A stretch of DNA of 64,000 nucleotides from Aldehydirespirator sp965204875. GTDB lineage: Bacteria > Actinomycetota > Acidimicrobiia > Acidimicrobiales > Aldehydirespiratoraceae. The stretch is taken from assembly GCA_965204875.1 (NCBI GenBank), contig OZ242020.1, positions 2,108,001-2,172,000 of the forward strand, in the 5' to 3' direction. Below, one piece after another: positions 24,627 to 33,600 of this stretch. Each line of letters begins with the position of its first letter. Within the stretch, counting starts at the first letter, position 1. A program made the position numbers and the translations under genes. The notes below the pieces were generated by a model. It searched no databases and was not told the DNA's origin. It worked only from the letters and a program-made list of their open reading frames with translations.

Positions 24627-26776
24627 CGTGCCTCCGGTGCCAGCTGGTCGGCCACGGCCAGGGCGCGCTCGGTGGCGGCGACGTCGGCGGCGGTGAAGGG
24701 CCGTCTCAGCCCCAGCTCGGCCACTTCTGGCTCGCGGGCCGCGGCCACCTCGGCCGCGTGCTCGGCGCGGGCGTCGGAGCGCCACGGCAGGAACCGGGCG
24801 AACCCCCTGCCTATCTCGGCCGCCGCGCCGGTCGGGCGCAGCACCATCATCACCGCCATGAGGCCCGGGCCGAGCACCTCGAGCGCGGTCAGCCAGCTCA
24901 GATCCCAGCGATCCTTGACCACGATGAACAGCACCGTGTTGATGCCCCCGAAGAGCGCGGCGGACGGCAGCGACACTCCGCCCACCACCAGCAGCAGCAC
25001 GATGGGCAGGCCCACCAGCAGCTCGAACTGCAACACGTTGAGCGTGCCCAGCTGGACTCCCAGCAACGCCCCGCCGAAACCGGCCATGGCCGCCGAGAGC
25101 ATGAACACCGAGACCTTCACCCCGATCACGTTGATCCCCAGCGTGGCCGCGGCCGCCTCGCTGTCCTGGATCGCCACCCAGCGCCGGCCCCACATGCTGC
25201 GCCGCAGCGCCACCAGGCCCGTCACCATCACCCCGAACACGGCGGTCAGCAGGAGCAGGTAGCCGCGGCCGGTGCCCTCGAACTGCCGGCCGAGCACGCT
25301 CAGCGGCGAGAACTGCCGGCCGCCGCGGTTGGGGTCGATGAGCGAGGTGTTGGTGAACACCAGCAGCTCGAAGGCGCGCGCGAACGCCATGGACGCGAGT
25401 GCCAGGTACAGGCCCTGCAGCCGCACCGCAGGCAATGCCATGGCCGCGCCCACGGGCGCGGTGAGCAGCGCCGCCAGCGCCAGCCCCCAGGCCGACCCGC
25501 TCGCGCCGGCGATCTTCATGAATACCACGGCGCCCACGCCGGCGAACGCGATCGGCGCGAACGACACCTGTCCGGCCCAGCCGGTGAGCGGAACCAGCGA
25601 GAGCATGATGATGGCGGTGACCATGATCGTCACGCCCCGGTTGACGCCCACCGAGGACCAGGCGTCGGTGAACGGCAGCGTGCCGCCCGTCCAGGCCAGC
25701 ACCAGCACGAACACGACCAGCACGCCCAGGCTCGAGTCCTTCACAGTGGTCAGCCTGAGGCTGCGCCGGGCCAGGCCCGCGGGCACGCCGCTGGCGGAGA
25801 GCTGGGCTTGCGGCAGCAGGATCACCACCACGAACAGCAGGATCGTGGGCAGCGCCTCGGCCATGTTGGCCAAGCCGTCCTCGAATGACAGGAAGCGGCT
25901 GATGAACTGCTGGCCCAGGCCGAGCATGAGCGCGCCCGCGAAGGTCCAGGGCAGGCTGCGCAGCCGTCCCACGGCCGCGGCGGCGAAGGCGTCGATCACC
26001 ACGAGGGTCAGGATCTCCACCACCATCTGGCTCTCGGGCGCTATCAGGATCCCCGCCACGGCTGCCAGCGACGAGCCGAGCCCCCAGGCCGTGGCCGAGA
26101 CGACGTTGTGGTTGGCGCCGTTGAGGGCGGCCAGCGGGCGGCTGTCGACCACGGCCCGCATCGCCACTCCCAGGCGGGCCCTGAACAGCAGCAGTCGCAG
26201 GAACACGGCGATGGCCGCGGCCACGCAGATCGTGATGAGGCGGTGCCATGTGATGGTGATGCCCAGCACCTCGAAGCCGGTGTGCCCGAAGAAGGGCAGC
26301 ACGGTGCGACCCCGGTCGCCCTTCCATTGCGTGGCGGCCAGGCCCATGAAGGTGACCATCAGTCCCACGGTCACCATGAGCTGCAGCACGAGCGGGACGT
26401 CCTGGAGGCGGCGCAGGATGGTGCGGTCGAGCACGACCCCGCCCAGGGGCGCCAGCACCAGCACCACCAGGATCAGCGCCAGCGGCGCCGGCCAGCCCCG
26501 GTTGACCCGCAGCTCCCAGTACAGGAAGGCCCAGTACATGCCGATCGCGCCCTGCGCGAAGTTGAAGACCCCGGTGGTGGTGTATACGACCACCAGGCCG
26601 CTCGCGGACACGGCGTAGATGGCGCCCAGGCTCAGGCCCACCACCACCATCCCGCCGACGTTGCCCGCCGTCACCGGCGTGCCCGCCCAGGCCGCGACCG
26701 AGATCGACACGACCGCCACCGCCAGCGCGCCGAGCACTACCAGCTGCCGGGGCCGGACCGCCGCTCGTGTGATCAT
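24623..26776 (-). CDS. Fused LivH-LivM permease
   Basis: A single 717-aa polypeptide contains both membrane subunits. Residues about 35-320 match LivH (GLSLGAIYAVSASGLVVVYT, FNFAQGAIGMY). Residues about 340-640 match LivM (PLTGWAGQVSFAPIAFAGVG, LYLALASMAFARAFE, GGALLGVQLGTLN). A charged cytoplasmic tail follows. Multiple hydrophobic helices are visible in each half. Fusion fixes 1:1 stoichiometry. Start ATG 26776 (MITRAAVRP) is preceded by a duplicate of itself. Confidence 0.9.
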   Translation of the reverse strand: MITRAAVRPRQLVVLGALAVAVVSISVAAWAGTPVTAGNVGGMVVVGLSLGAIYAVSASGLVVVYTTTGVFNFAQGAIGMYWAFLYWELRVNRGWPAPLALILVVLVLAPLGGVVLDRTILRRLQDVPLVLQLMVTVGLMVTFMGLAATQWKGDRGRTVLPFFGHTGFEVLGITITWHRLITICVAAAIAVFLRLLLFRARLGVAMRAVVDSRPLAALNGANHNVVSATAWGLGSSLAAVAGILIAPESQMVVEILTLVVIDAFAAAAVGRLRSLPWTFAGALMLGLGQQFISRFLSFEDGLANMAEALPTILLFVVVILLPQAQLSASGVPAGLARRSLRLTTVKDSSLGVLVVFVLVLAWTGGTLPFTDAWSSVGVNRGVTIMVTAIIMLSLVPLTGWAGQVSFAPIAFAGVGAVVFMKIAGASGSAWGLALAALLTAPVGAAMALPAVRLQGLYLALASMAFARAFELLVFTNTSLIDPNRGGRQFSPLSVLGRQFEGTGRGYLLLLTAVFGVMVTGLVALRRSMWGRRWVAIQDSEAAAATLGINVIGVKVSVFMLSAAMAGFGGALLGVQLGTLNVLQFELLVGLPIVLLLVVGGVSLPSAALFGGINTVLFIVVKDRWDLSWLTALEVLGPGLMAVMMVLRPTGAAAEIGRGFARFLPWRSDARAEHAAEVAAAREPEVAELGLRRPFTAADVAATERALAVADQLAPEAR

Positions 26777-26809
26777 CGACCTGTGATCAAATCGCTCGTG
26801 TGATCATCG
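26762..26809 (-). repeat. Duplicated start region of the LivHM permease
   Basis: CGCTCGTGTGATCATCG occurs at 26762-26778 and 26793-26809 (offset 31). On the minus strand both copies read ATG ATC ACA CGA GCG. The upstream copy ends after MITRAI at a TGA, so it is a decoy; the second is the real start. Nested TGATCA palindromes are also present. Confidence 0.85.
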
Positions 26810-26876
26810 CCGTGTGATCAGCGTCTTGCATTTCAGCGGCGGACGCTCACCGCTGGGGGGATCCCTCTCCGGTCGC

Positions 26877-26912
26877 CCGGTGGCTGCGACGCATCAGCAA
26901 CACGGCCACCGG
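26877..26912 (-). terminator. Possible hairpin after livJ
   Basis: CCGGTGGC and GCCACCGG can pair across a 20-base loop in the 189-base gap between the binding-protein and permease genes. It has no U-run and a large loop. It could dampen read-through so that the binding protein is made in excess, but this is weak. Confidence 0.25.
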
Positions 26913-26965
26913 AGCCGGCCGGCCTGCCTGCCGAGGCGGGCGCGACGGGTATTGCCCGATGTCCT

Positions 26966-28693
26966 CTACTTCAGGTGCTCGTCCACGTAGGCCGCTGCGT
27001 CCATGGTCACCTCCACCAGGTTCCTGGGGTCGCAGTCCAGCGTGCCGCGCTCCTCGGGGTGGATGCGCACGAACTCCTGGCCCTGGATCTGCAGCAGCAT
27101 GTAGCAGCTGTTGCCCACGCCGTCGACGGGGTTCGTCTCACCGATCATGCCGTTGGCGTCGAAGCTGTCGATGCTGTTGAGAGCGTCGAGCACCCGCTGC
27201 CGGGTGATGGCGTTGATGTCGCCGGTCTCTTCGATGATCATGTTGACGGCGTCGGAGAACAGCACTCCCGACGCCCAGGCGTTGGCCGCGAAGGCCGACG
27301 GCTTGCCGTCCATCCCGTCGACGAAGGCCTGCAGTTCGGCGTTGGTGTCGGCCTCCTCGAAGGGCAGCTGGAAGATGGACATGTAGGTGCCGTCCTCCAC
27401 GCCGCCGCCGGTCTCGAAGATCGCGGTGTCGTAGCAGGAGATGGTGCATTCCCAGATCTCGACGTCGACGCCCTGCGCGACCGCCTCGCTGCGGAACTTC
27501 ACGAGCGCCTGCAGGTTGGAGCCGATGCGGGCGTAGTTGGCGCCGTTGTCGCGGATGGCCTGCACCAGCTCGCCGTAGACCGGCTGCAGGGCGGCGCCGC
27601 TGACGCCGTACTCGCCGTGGGAGACCACCCCGAGCGCCTCCACGGCGGCGCGCACCGTGGTGACCCCGGTGATCCTCGTGGACGGCAGGTCGCCCGGGAT
27701 CATGAACACACCCTCGAGGTCGGGGTTGATGTTCTCCTGGAACCAGTGGATGTGCCCGAGGCGCTCGCCGTAGCGGCGCTCGCCGCCCTCGTAGGGGCAG
27801 GCGCCCTGGGGGGCGATCACCGCGAAGGTGTTGGCGCTGCACTGGTGGGCGATCTCGGTGGTGATCTGTGATATGTCGGGCAGGCCGATCTCGTTGCCGG
27901 CTGCGTCCGCGCACGTGTTCAGGGGGGTCACGTCGAACACGAACAGCGCGGTGGTGCCGACCATGGCGAGCGCGTTCTCGCAGGCGTGCAGCTGGGCGTT
28001 GACCGACTCCGAGGGGTTGAGCAGGGTGTCGAAGGTCTCGACCCGCACCTGCCGGCAGGCCAGCCCGCCGTTGGAGTTGACGTGCTCGGCCCAGGCGACC
28101 ACGCCGTCGAAGGATGCCTGGAACAGCCCGGGGGCCAGTGGCGTGTCCACGTCGGCGGCCACGACCACGACGATCTCCTCGGCCGTCACACCGATCTCGA
28201 CGTCGCCGGGCGTGGCCGTGTCGCAGATGTCGACCTCGGGCTCCGGCTCGGGATCGGTGGCCTCGCCTGGATCGCCTGGATCGCCTGGGTCGTCGCCCGC
28301 AGGCTCGCTGCCCGTGCCTGCGTCCGAGTCGTCAGCGTTGCCGCCGGATCCGCCTGCGGAGTCCGGCTCGCCGTCGCCGTCATCGGTGTCGCCGGGCTCT
28401 TCCGCGATGATGTCCTCGAACGTCTCGCCGCCGTTGCCGCCGCCGGCAGCCGGAGCCGCTGTCGTGGTGGCTGCGGCACCATCGGCCGGCGCGCCCTCGT
28501 CGTCGTCGCCTCCGCAGGCCGCAGCGACGAGCCCGAACGCCAGCAGTGTTGCCACAACCCGCAGCCGGTGCCTCCCACGCCGCCCGCGACCGCTTGACAG
28601 CCATAGCCCCCCACGCCGCCCGCGGTCGCCTGACAGCCGGTGCCCGCCCCGATGCCGATGCCCTCCAGACATGGGTGCCTCCTGTTTGCTCAC
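26966..28693 (-). CDS. livJ: Branched-chain amino-acid ABC transporter substrate-binding lipoprotein
   Basis: A 575-aa periplasmic-binding-type protein. A long basic n-region precedes a hydrophobic stretch and lipobox LVAAAC, so it is lipid-anchored. An acidic Gly/Asp/Glu/Pro linker of about 110 residues follows. The type I binding fold starts about residue 165 (VEIGVTAEEIVVVVAAD) and includes GLACRQVRVETFDT. It lies directly upstream of the fused permease and the two ATPases, completing the importer. GTG/ATG choices at 28693 or 28672 differ only in the n-region, which is built of 36-bp repeats. Confidence 0.88.
   Translation of the reverse strand: MSKQEAPMSGGHRHRGGHRLSGDRGRRGGLWLSSGRGRRGRHRLRVVATLLAFGLVAAACGGDDDEGAPADGAAATTTAAPAAGGGNGGETFEDIIAEEPGDTDDGDGEPDSAGGSGGNADDSDAGTGSEPAGDDPGDPGDPGEATDPEPEPEVDICDTATPGDVEIGVTAEEIVVVVAADVDTPLAPGLFQASFDGVVAWAEHVNSNGGLACRQVRVETFDTLLNPSESVNAQLHACENALAMVGTTALFVFDVTPLNTCADAAGNEIGLPDISQITTEIAHQCSANTFAVIAPQGACPYEGGERRYGERLGHIHWFQENINPDLEGVFMIPGDLPSTRITGVTTVRAAVEALGVVSHGEYGVSGAALQPVYGELVQAIRDNGANYARIGSNLQALVKFRSEAVAQGVDVEIWECTISCYDTAIFETGGGVEDGTYMSIFQLPFEEADTNAELQAFVDGMDGKPSAFAANAWASGVLFSDAVNMIIEETGDINAITRQRVLDALNSIDSFDANGMIGETNPVDGVGNSCYMLLQIQGQEFVRIHPEERGTLDCDPRNLVEVTMDAAAYVDEHLK
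28562..28642 (-). repeat. 36-bp tandem repeats in the livJ n-region
   Basis: The element CAGCC followed by GGTG or ATAG occurs at 28562, 28598 and 28634, exactly 36 bp apart, and CCACGCCGCCCGCG at 28575 recurs at 28611. The repeats are in frame (12 residues each) and enlarge the positively charged start of the signal peptide. Confidence 0.8.
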
Positions 28694-28805
28694 GATGGGC
28701 GGAACGCTCTCTGCGAACCGCCGCCCCTGCAGCGATGGTCTAGCACGTGGGGTATGACATCGCCCCCGGCTGGTCGGGTTCTGGTCGGAGTTCTGGGCCG
28801 CAGGA

Positions 28806-29225
28806 TCAGGCGTGCCAGTCGACGCCCGCCTGGTGCAGTCCCCAGATCTCGGCGATGCGCCCGCCGGCCACCCGGTACTGGGCGATCCATGCCAGGGTCG
28901 TGGGCGCCGAGGTCGCCAGGCTCACACCACGCACCGTGAGGCGCACCCAGGCCGTCTGGCCGTCGACGGCCAGTGCGTCGATGCTCACCTCGCTCGCTCG
29001 TACCGCTTCGAAGGCGCCGCACAGCCGCCGGCGCAGTTCGCTGCGGGTCAGCGTCTGCGTGCCCTCGGCGGTGTGTCGCACCACGGGATCGGCGACGAGA
29101 TCCTCGAGGGCGGCAAGGTCGCGCAGCAGCCAGATCCTCTCCCAGTAGCTCCGCACGACCGTCTCGACGGCACCCGGGTCTTGTGCAGTACCGGGTGTCT
29201 GCTCGGGGCGATGTTCATCGGTCAT
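28806..29225 (-). CDS. SnoaL-like (NTF2-fold) protein
   Basis: A 139-aa protein with the cone-shaped NTF2/SnoaL pattern: an N-terminal helix pair (VVRSYWERIWLLRDLAALEDLV), then VVRHTAEGTQTLTRSELRR, and a C-terminal sheet ending YRVAGGRIAEIWGLHQAGVD. Members act as small-molecule isomerases, hydrolases or binding proteins. The substrate here cannot be read from sequence. It is followed on the same strand by livJ, 112 bases away. Confidence 0.75.
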   Translation of the reverse strand: MTDEHRPEQTPGTAQDPGAVETVVRSYWERIWLLRDLAALEDLVADPVVRHTAEGTQTLTRSELRRRLCGAFEAVRASEVSIDALAVDGQTAWVRLTVRGVSLATSAPTTLAWIAQYRVAGGRIAEIWGLHQAGVDWHA

Positions 29226-29256
29226 GGGCGGCCTCCGTGCTGTCGCGGGTGTCGCG

Positions 29257-30528
29257 TCACAGTGTTGCCTCCTCTGCTCGGCGGTCCGGGTCGGTGAGCC
29301 GCGCCACTGCCATCACTGCCAGCACCGCCGCCCCGAGCCCGGCGAGGGTGGTCCGGATGCCCACGGCGTCGGCGATGATGCCGATGGGCAGCGCCGCTAT
29401 GGCGAAGCCCGAGAAGCTGAGCATCAGCAGGCTCTGCACCCGTCCGTGGTACTCGACCGGCGCCAGCGTCAGCACCAGCGAGTTGTTGAGCGCCTGGAAC
29501 ACGCTCGATCCGGCGCCCACGAACGCCATCACGGCCAGCGCTGCGTAGAAGTTCGGCATCACGGCGAACGCGGTCAGCGACACCCCGAAGGCCAGCGCGG
29601 CACGCGTCTGGAACGGGCGCAGCTGCCGCCGCTCAACGTTCGCCAGTGTGACGGCCCCCAGCAGCGCCCCCGTCGCCGCGGCCGCGTTGAGCAGCCCGAA
29701 ACCGGCCGCGCCGGTGCCGTATACCCGCTCGGCCACCACCGGCAGGAAGGCCATGTGTGGGAAGCCGACGAGCACCACGCCGAAGGACACGCCCAGCAGG
29801 TGCACCACATCGGGTCGGGAGCGCACGAAGCGCAGGCCGTCGCCGATGTCGCCGAGGGCGCTGCGGCCCGAACTGCTGCTCGGAGCGCCCGCGGGCAGTC
29901 CCAACAGCAGGGCCACGCTGAGCGCGCTGAGCGCTCCCGCGGTGAAGAAGACGCCGGCCACGCCGAAGAACGCCACGCCGATCAGCGCCCCCGCTGCGGC
30001 GGGTCCGGCCACCCTGGCCAGCTGCACCGTCGACATCGACAGGAAGACGGCGTTGGTCACGGTGTCGCGGCCCACCACATCGGCGATGAGCGCCAGCCGG
30101 GCCGGCGCGAGGATGGATATCACGGCGCCCTGCGCGACGCTCGCCGCCAGCAGCATCCAGTAGGCCTCGGTGCCGGTGGCCGCGGCCGTGCCGAGGCCGA
30201 TGGGCGTGGCTGCCTGGATGACGCCGGCGACGGCCAGCACGGAGCGTTTGGCGAAGCGGTCGGCGATCATGCCGCCGTAGGGGATCGCCACGATGCTGGC
30301 CATGCCGAACACGAGCATCACCGCGCCGAGGCCGGTGTTGGTGCCGGTCAGCTCGAAGGCGAGCCACGCCCGGGCGATGCCCGAGACCTGCATGGCCAGG
30401 AAGGTGAACAGCCCGCCCACGAAGAGCCTGCGGTAGTGGCGGTTCTGCAGCGCCGCGAACCGGCCCGATGCAGCGGAGCGGGCGGTCCTGCGCATCCGCC
30501 AGAGTACCCGAGGGGGCCGGCCAAGCAC
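29257..30528 (-). CDS. MFS efflux transporter
   Basis: A 12-helix major facilitator of the drug/siderophore exporter group. It starts its membrane domain RHYRRLFVGGLFTFLAMQVS, carries the A-motif-like GGMIADRFAKRSVL between helices 2 and 3, and has the central EYHGRVQSLLMLSF segment typical of this subfamily. The start may be 30528 or the ATG at 30495 (MRRTARSAASGRF). It lies 31 bases upstream of the SnoaL-like gene, and the two may be co-transcribed. Confidence 0.85.
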   Translation of the reverse strand: MLGRPPRVLWRMRRTARSAASGRFAALQNRHYRRLFVGGLFTFLAMQVSGIARAWLAFELTGTNTGLGAVMLVFGMASIVAIPYGGMIADRFAKRSVLAVAGVIQAATPIGLGTAAATGTEAYWMLLAASVAQGAVISILAPARLALIADVVGRDTVTNAVFLSMSTVQLARVAGPAAAGALIGVAFFGVAGVFFTAGALSALSVALLLGLPAGAPSSSSGRSALGDIGDGLRFVRSRPDVVHLLGVSFGVVLVGFPHMAFLPVVAERVYGTGAAGFGLLNAAAATGALLGAVTLANVERRQLRPFQTRAALAFGVSLTAFAVMPNFYAALAVMAFVGAGSSVFQALNNSLVLTLAPVEYHGRVQSLLMLSFSGFAIAALPIGIIADAVGIRTTLAGLGAAVLAVMAVARLTDPDRRAEEATL

Positions 30529-30610
30529 GGCGCGCTCAGGCTGTCGGATATGGTTGGCCTTCCTCTCGTTCGTGTCGGCTCTGGGCGGTTGCCAGGGGCA
30601 TGCGTTGCGC

Positions 30611-30631
30611 GGGGGGGCGGGGGGGGCGGGG
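30611..30631 (+). repeat. Interrupted G runs (G7, G8, G4) upstream of SLH gene 2
   Basis: Runs of seven (30611-30617), eight (30619-30626) and four G are separated by single C. They lie 50-70 bases before the start, just upstream of the TGGTAGCGTC element. Length change here could alter promoter geometry, or the run may form a G-quadruplex. The other two SLH genes have uninterrupted G runs nearer their starts. Confidence 0.6.
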
Positions 30632-30681
30632 CGTGGTAGCGTCGGTGGTGTTGCAATGGTTCGAGTAGGAGGTGCGTGCCG

Positions 30682-33600
30682 ATGAGTGGTGCGGGCAGGT
30701 TCAGGGCTAGCCTGGCAGGGACGGCGCGTTCGACGCGTGGTACAGTGGGTTCGTACAGGTCAAGGGTTGAGTTCAGAGGGGAGAGGCCGATGTCTCAGAG
30801 GTTGGTGTCGGGGTTGGGGTTCGTCGGCGGGCGCCGTTCGGGTTGGGCGGTGTTGGCGGTGGGTGCGTTGGTGGCTTCGCTGCTTGTGGTGGGGTCGCCT
30901 TCGGCGGGTGCGGCGGAGATCAGGGCGGGTAATGACAACACGGCGTCGCCGGACGTGTTGCCTGATTTTTCGGCGTGTGTGGGTGACGCGATGCGTGACG
31001 CGGGGTTCGAGGACACCGCTGGCCTGGGGGCTGAGGATGCGATCAACTGTCTCGCGTATTATGGGATCACGAGGGGCAAGACGGCCGAGCGGTTCGATGC
31101 GGGGTCTGAGGTGACGCGTTCGCAGATGGCGTTGTTCCTGTACCGGGCCGCGGACGTCGCGGGCCTGGATCTGACGCGGGGCGCGGGTTTCGCTGATTTC
31201 GACGACATCGACGGTCTGGACGAGGAGCGCCAGGGCGCGATCAGGGCTCTGGCCCGCAACGGGATCTTGTCGGGCAGTGGCACGAGGTTCAATCCGGGTG
31301 TGAGCATCACGCGTGCGCAGATGGCGGTGGCCCTCGTCGCGTTCTTGCGGCACGCCAGCCCGAACTTGTTCTACCGGAGCGGCACCCTGAGGGGCCGGCT
31401 GATTTTGGCTTCGGGCGAGACGTTGGATCATTTCGCCGATGCGCGTCGCAGCGTGCCTCGGGGTGTGGACACCGCGATCTCTTATGCGTATGAGCTTGGG
31501 ATCACCAGGGGCAGCGCCGCCGGTCCGAACGTGTTCTCGCCTGGCGGTCCGGTGTTGCGCAAGAATATGGCGTCGTTCATCACGCGGATGTTGGCGCATA
31601 CGAATGTGCGGCCGGCGGGTTTGACGGCTCAGAGCGTGTCGGGGACGGTCACGGCGTCGATCCGTGACGCCGGGTTCGATCCGGTGGGCAACGAGATCGT
31701 GGACGGTTTCTATATCGCGACCGCGAGCGAGGACAGGGCGTTCGGGAGTTTGGGCGAGTGCCGGCCTGCGGTGAAGGCCGTTGACGGCGGCTCGGGCGGG
31801 TGCGCGATCGGGGTGGTTGATCCGGCCACGAACGCGGACGGCAATGTCGCAATTGGGACCCTGAGCACCGCTGCTATCGGCAAGGGTGCGACGGTGTGGG
31901 TGTGGACCGGTGATGTGGGTGATCGTTTCGACGTGGACCGGGTCGATTCTTACAAGCTGCTGTTGAAGCCGGGCGCGGCGGCCGCGGCGACGAAGATGGT
32001 GGTGTCGCCGGATATGCCCGCGCACGCGCGGTTCGGTGCTGAGGTGGTGTTCACGGCGCAGTTGCAGCACACCAGTGATGGTGTGGATCGCGACACCTCG
32101 GTCGGCTCTGATGGCAGGCGCCCGGCGCGGTACAAGTTGCAGCGCAAGGTGTTCTCGCGGACCTCGGCGGATGAAGCCGACCCGACCGCTAGCAGCAAGA
32201 TCGTGAGCGTGTCCGAGGAGGAGTTCTTCTGGACCGACGCCCAGGGCAGGATCACGTTCGGTCTGACCACGACCGATCCTGATCCGAGCGCCGGCTCCAA
32301 CGACGATTACCGGACGGTGCAGTACGTCTTGACCGGCGTGAAGAACGCGCCGAGCCAGACGCTGTCGAAGATGGTGGTGTTCTCTGACGCTCCGTCGAGG
32401 GTGGCCACGGTGAGGGCGGTGCCGGCACGCAAGTTCGTGGTGGTCCCCGCGGCGGGGGCGTCCGCGTCGAACGCGGTGACGGCGACGGCGTTGGATCAGT
32501 ACGGGACGCCGGTGCGCAACGTGGCGTTCACCGTCACAAGCAGCACGGACCGCTCAGAGATGCCGTCGCGGCGGCACACCACGGCGTCGTCTGGGAGTGT
32601 GCGCATTCCTTACACGCACCGTGGCGGGCCGGCTGTGACCGAGACGTTGACGGTGACTCATACCCCGGCGTCGGGCACCGCGGTGTCGGGCACGGCGAAG
32701 GTGTACTGGGTGGAGCGCACGGAAGAACCGAAGCAGGATTCCGGGTTGAACGTGATCGGCGGTGACACCGGCGCCGGCACCGTCGTGGTGGACAAGAACG
32801 CGAAGCCGACGCAGGTGAGCTATGACGGCAACGACGTTTTCAAGCTGAACGGCGAGTTCGTCACCCGGGCCGCGTTCGAGGCCGAGCTGGCCAAGATCCT
32901 CGACCCGAACCGGAAGGTTACCGGCACCCTGACATGGTCCTCCTACGACCACGACGACGACACCGACATCGCCCTCTTCGAGCTCACCACCACCGGCGGC
33001 ACCACCACCACCACCACCACGGCGCCTTCTGCCACGACGACCTCGACCACGACTTCGACGACCACCGCCCCGGCCTCTACGACCACCGCTCCGGCTACCA
33101 CGACCACCGCCCCGGCCTCTACGACGACTTTGCCGTTGGGTCAGGCGGCGGCTGAGTCGGTGAGTGTGACCGCGGTTGATGCGGCGGTGCGTGCCTCGAA
33201 GATGACCGATGGCCAGCAGACGACGTATTATTCGATGAAGTTCGGTGACTTCAGCTATTTCGATGTGCAGTTGTTGTACACGGATGAGAGTGACGGCAAC
33301 AAGGTGAAACGGGCAGCCTTCGGCAAGGACGGCACCAACCCTGTGACGTTGCAGGTGATACAGCGCAACACCGCGGGCGCGATCACCTCGATCACGGGTG
33401 TGCGCAGGCTTGGCCCGTCGGTTGATGACAGTCTGTGGAACCCGCTGTCGACCGGCGTGATTGTGCGGTGCGGCAACGCGAACTGTCCGACTTTCACTCC
33501 TTCGGTCGGACCGGAGCTGATCACCGACGAGAACGGCGCGGCCCGGTTCACGGTGACCGCTCCCGCGGATCCGAACCCGGGTACGGCTGGTGACGTGACG

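Noticed and set aside
23802..26327. An 841-codon minus-strand frame covering livG and much of the permease
   Set aside because: Only its last 274 codons encode LivG. The rest is a shadow of the LivHM permease, and the GTG at 24626 overlaps the permease stop as a normal operon start.
28562..28642. CRISPR-like 36-bp repeats
   Set aside because: The repeats are contiguous, in frame inside the livJ signal region and lack spacers.
29224..30639. A 471-codon plus-strand frame opposite the MFS gene
   Set aside because: It is antisense to a well-supported transporter and has charge-rich shadow composition with no domain.
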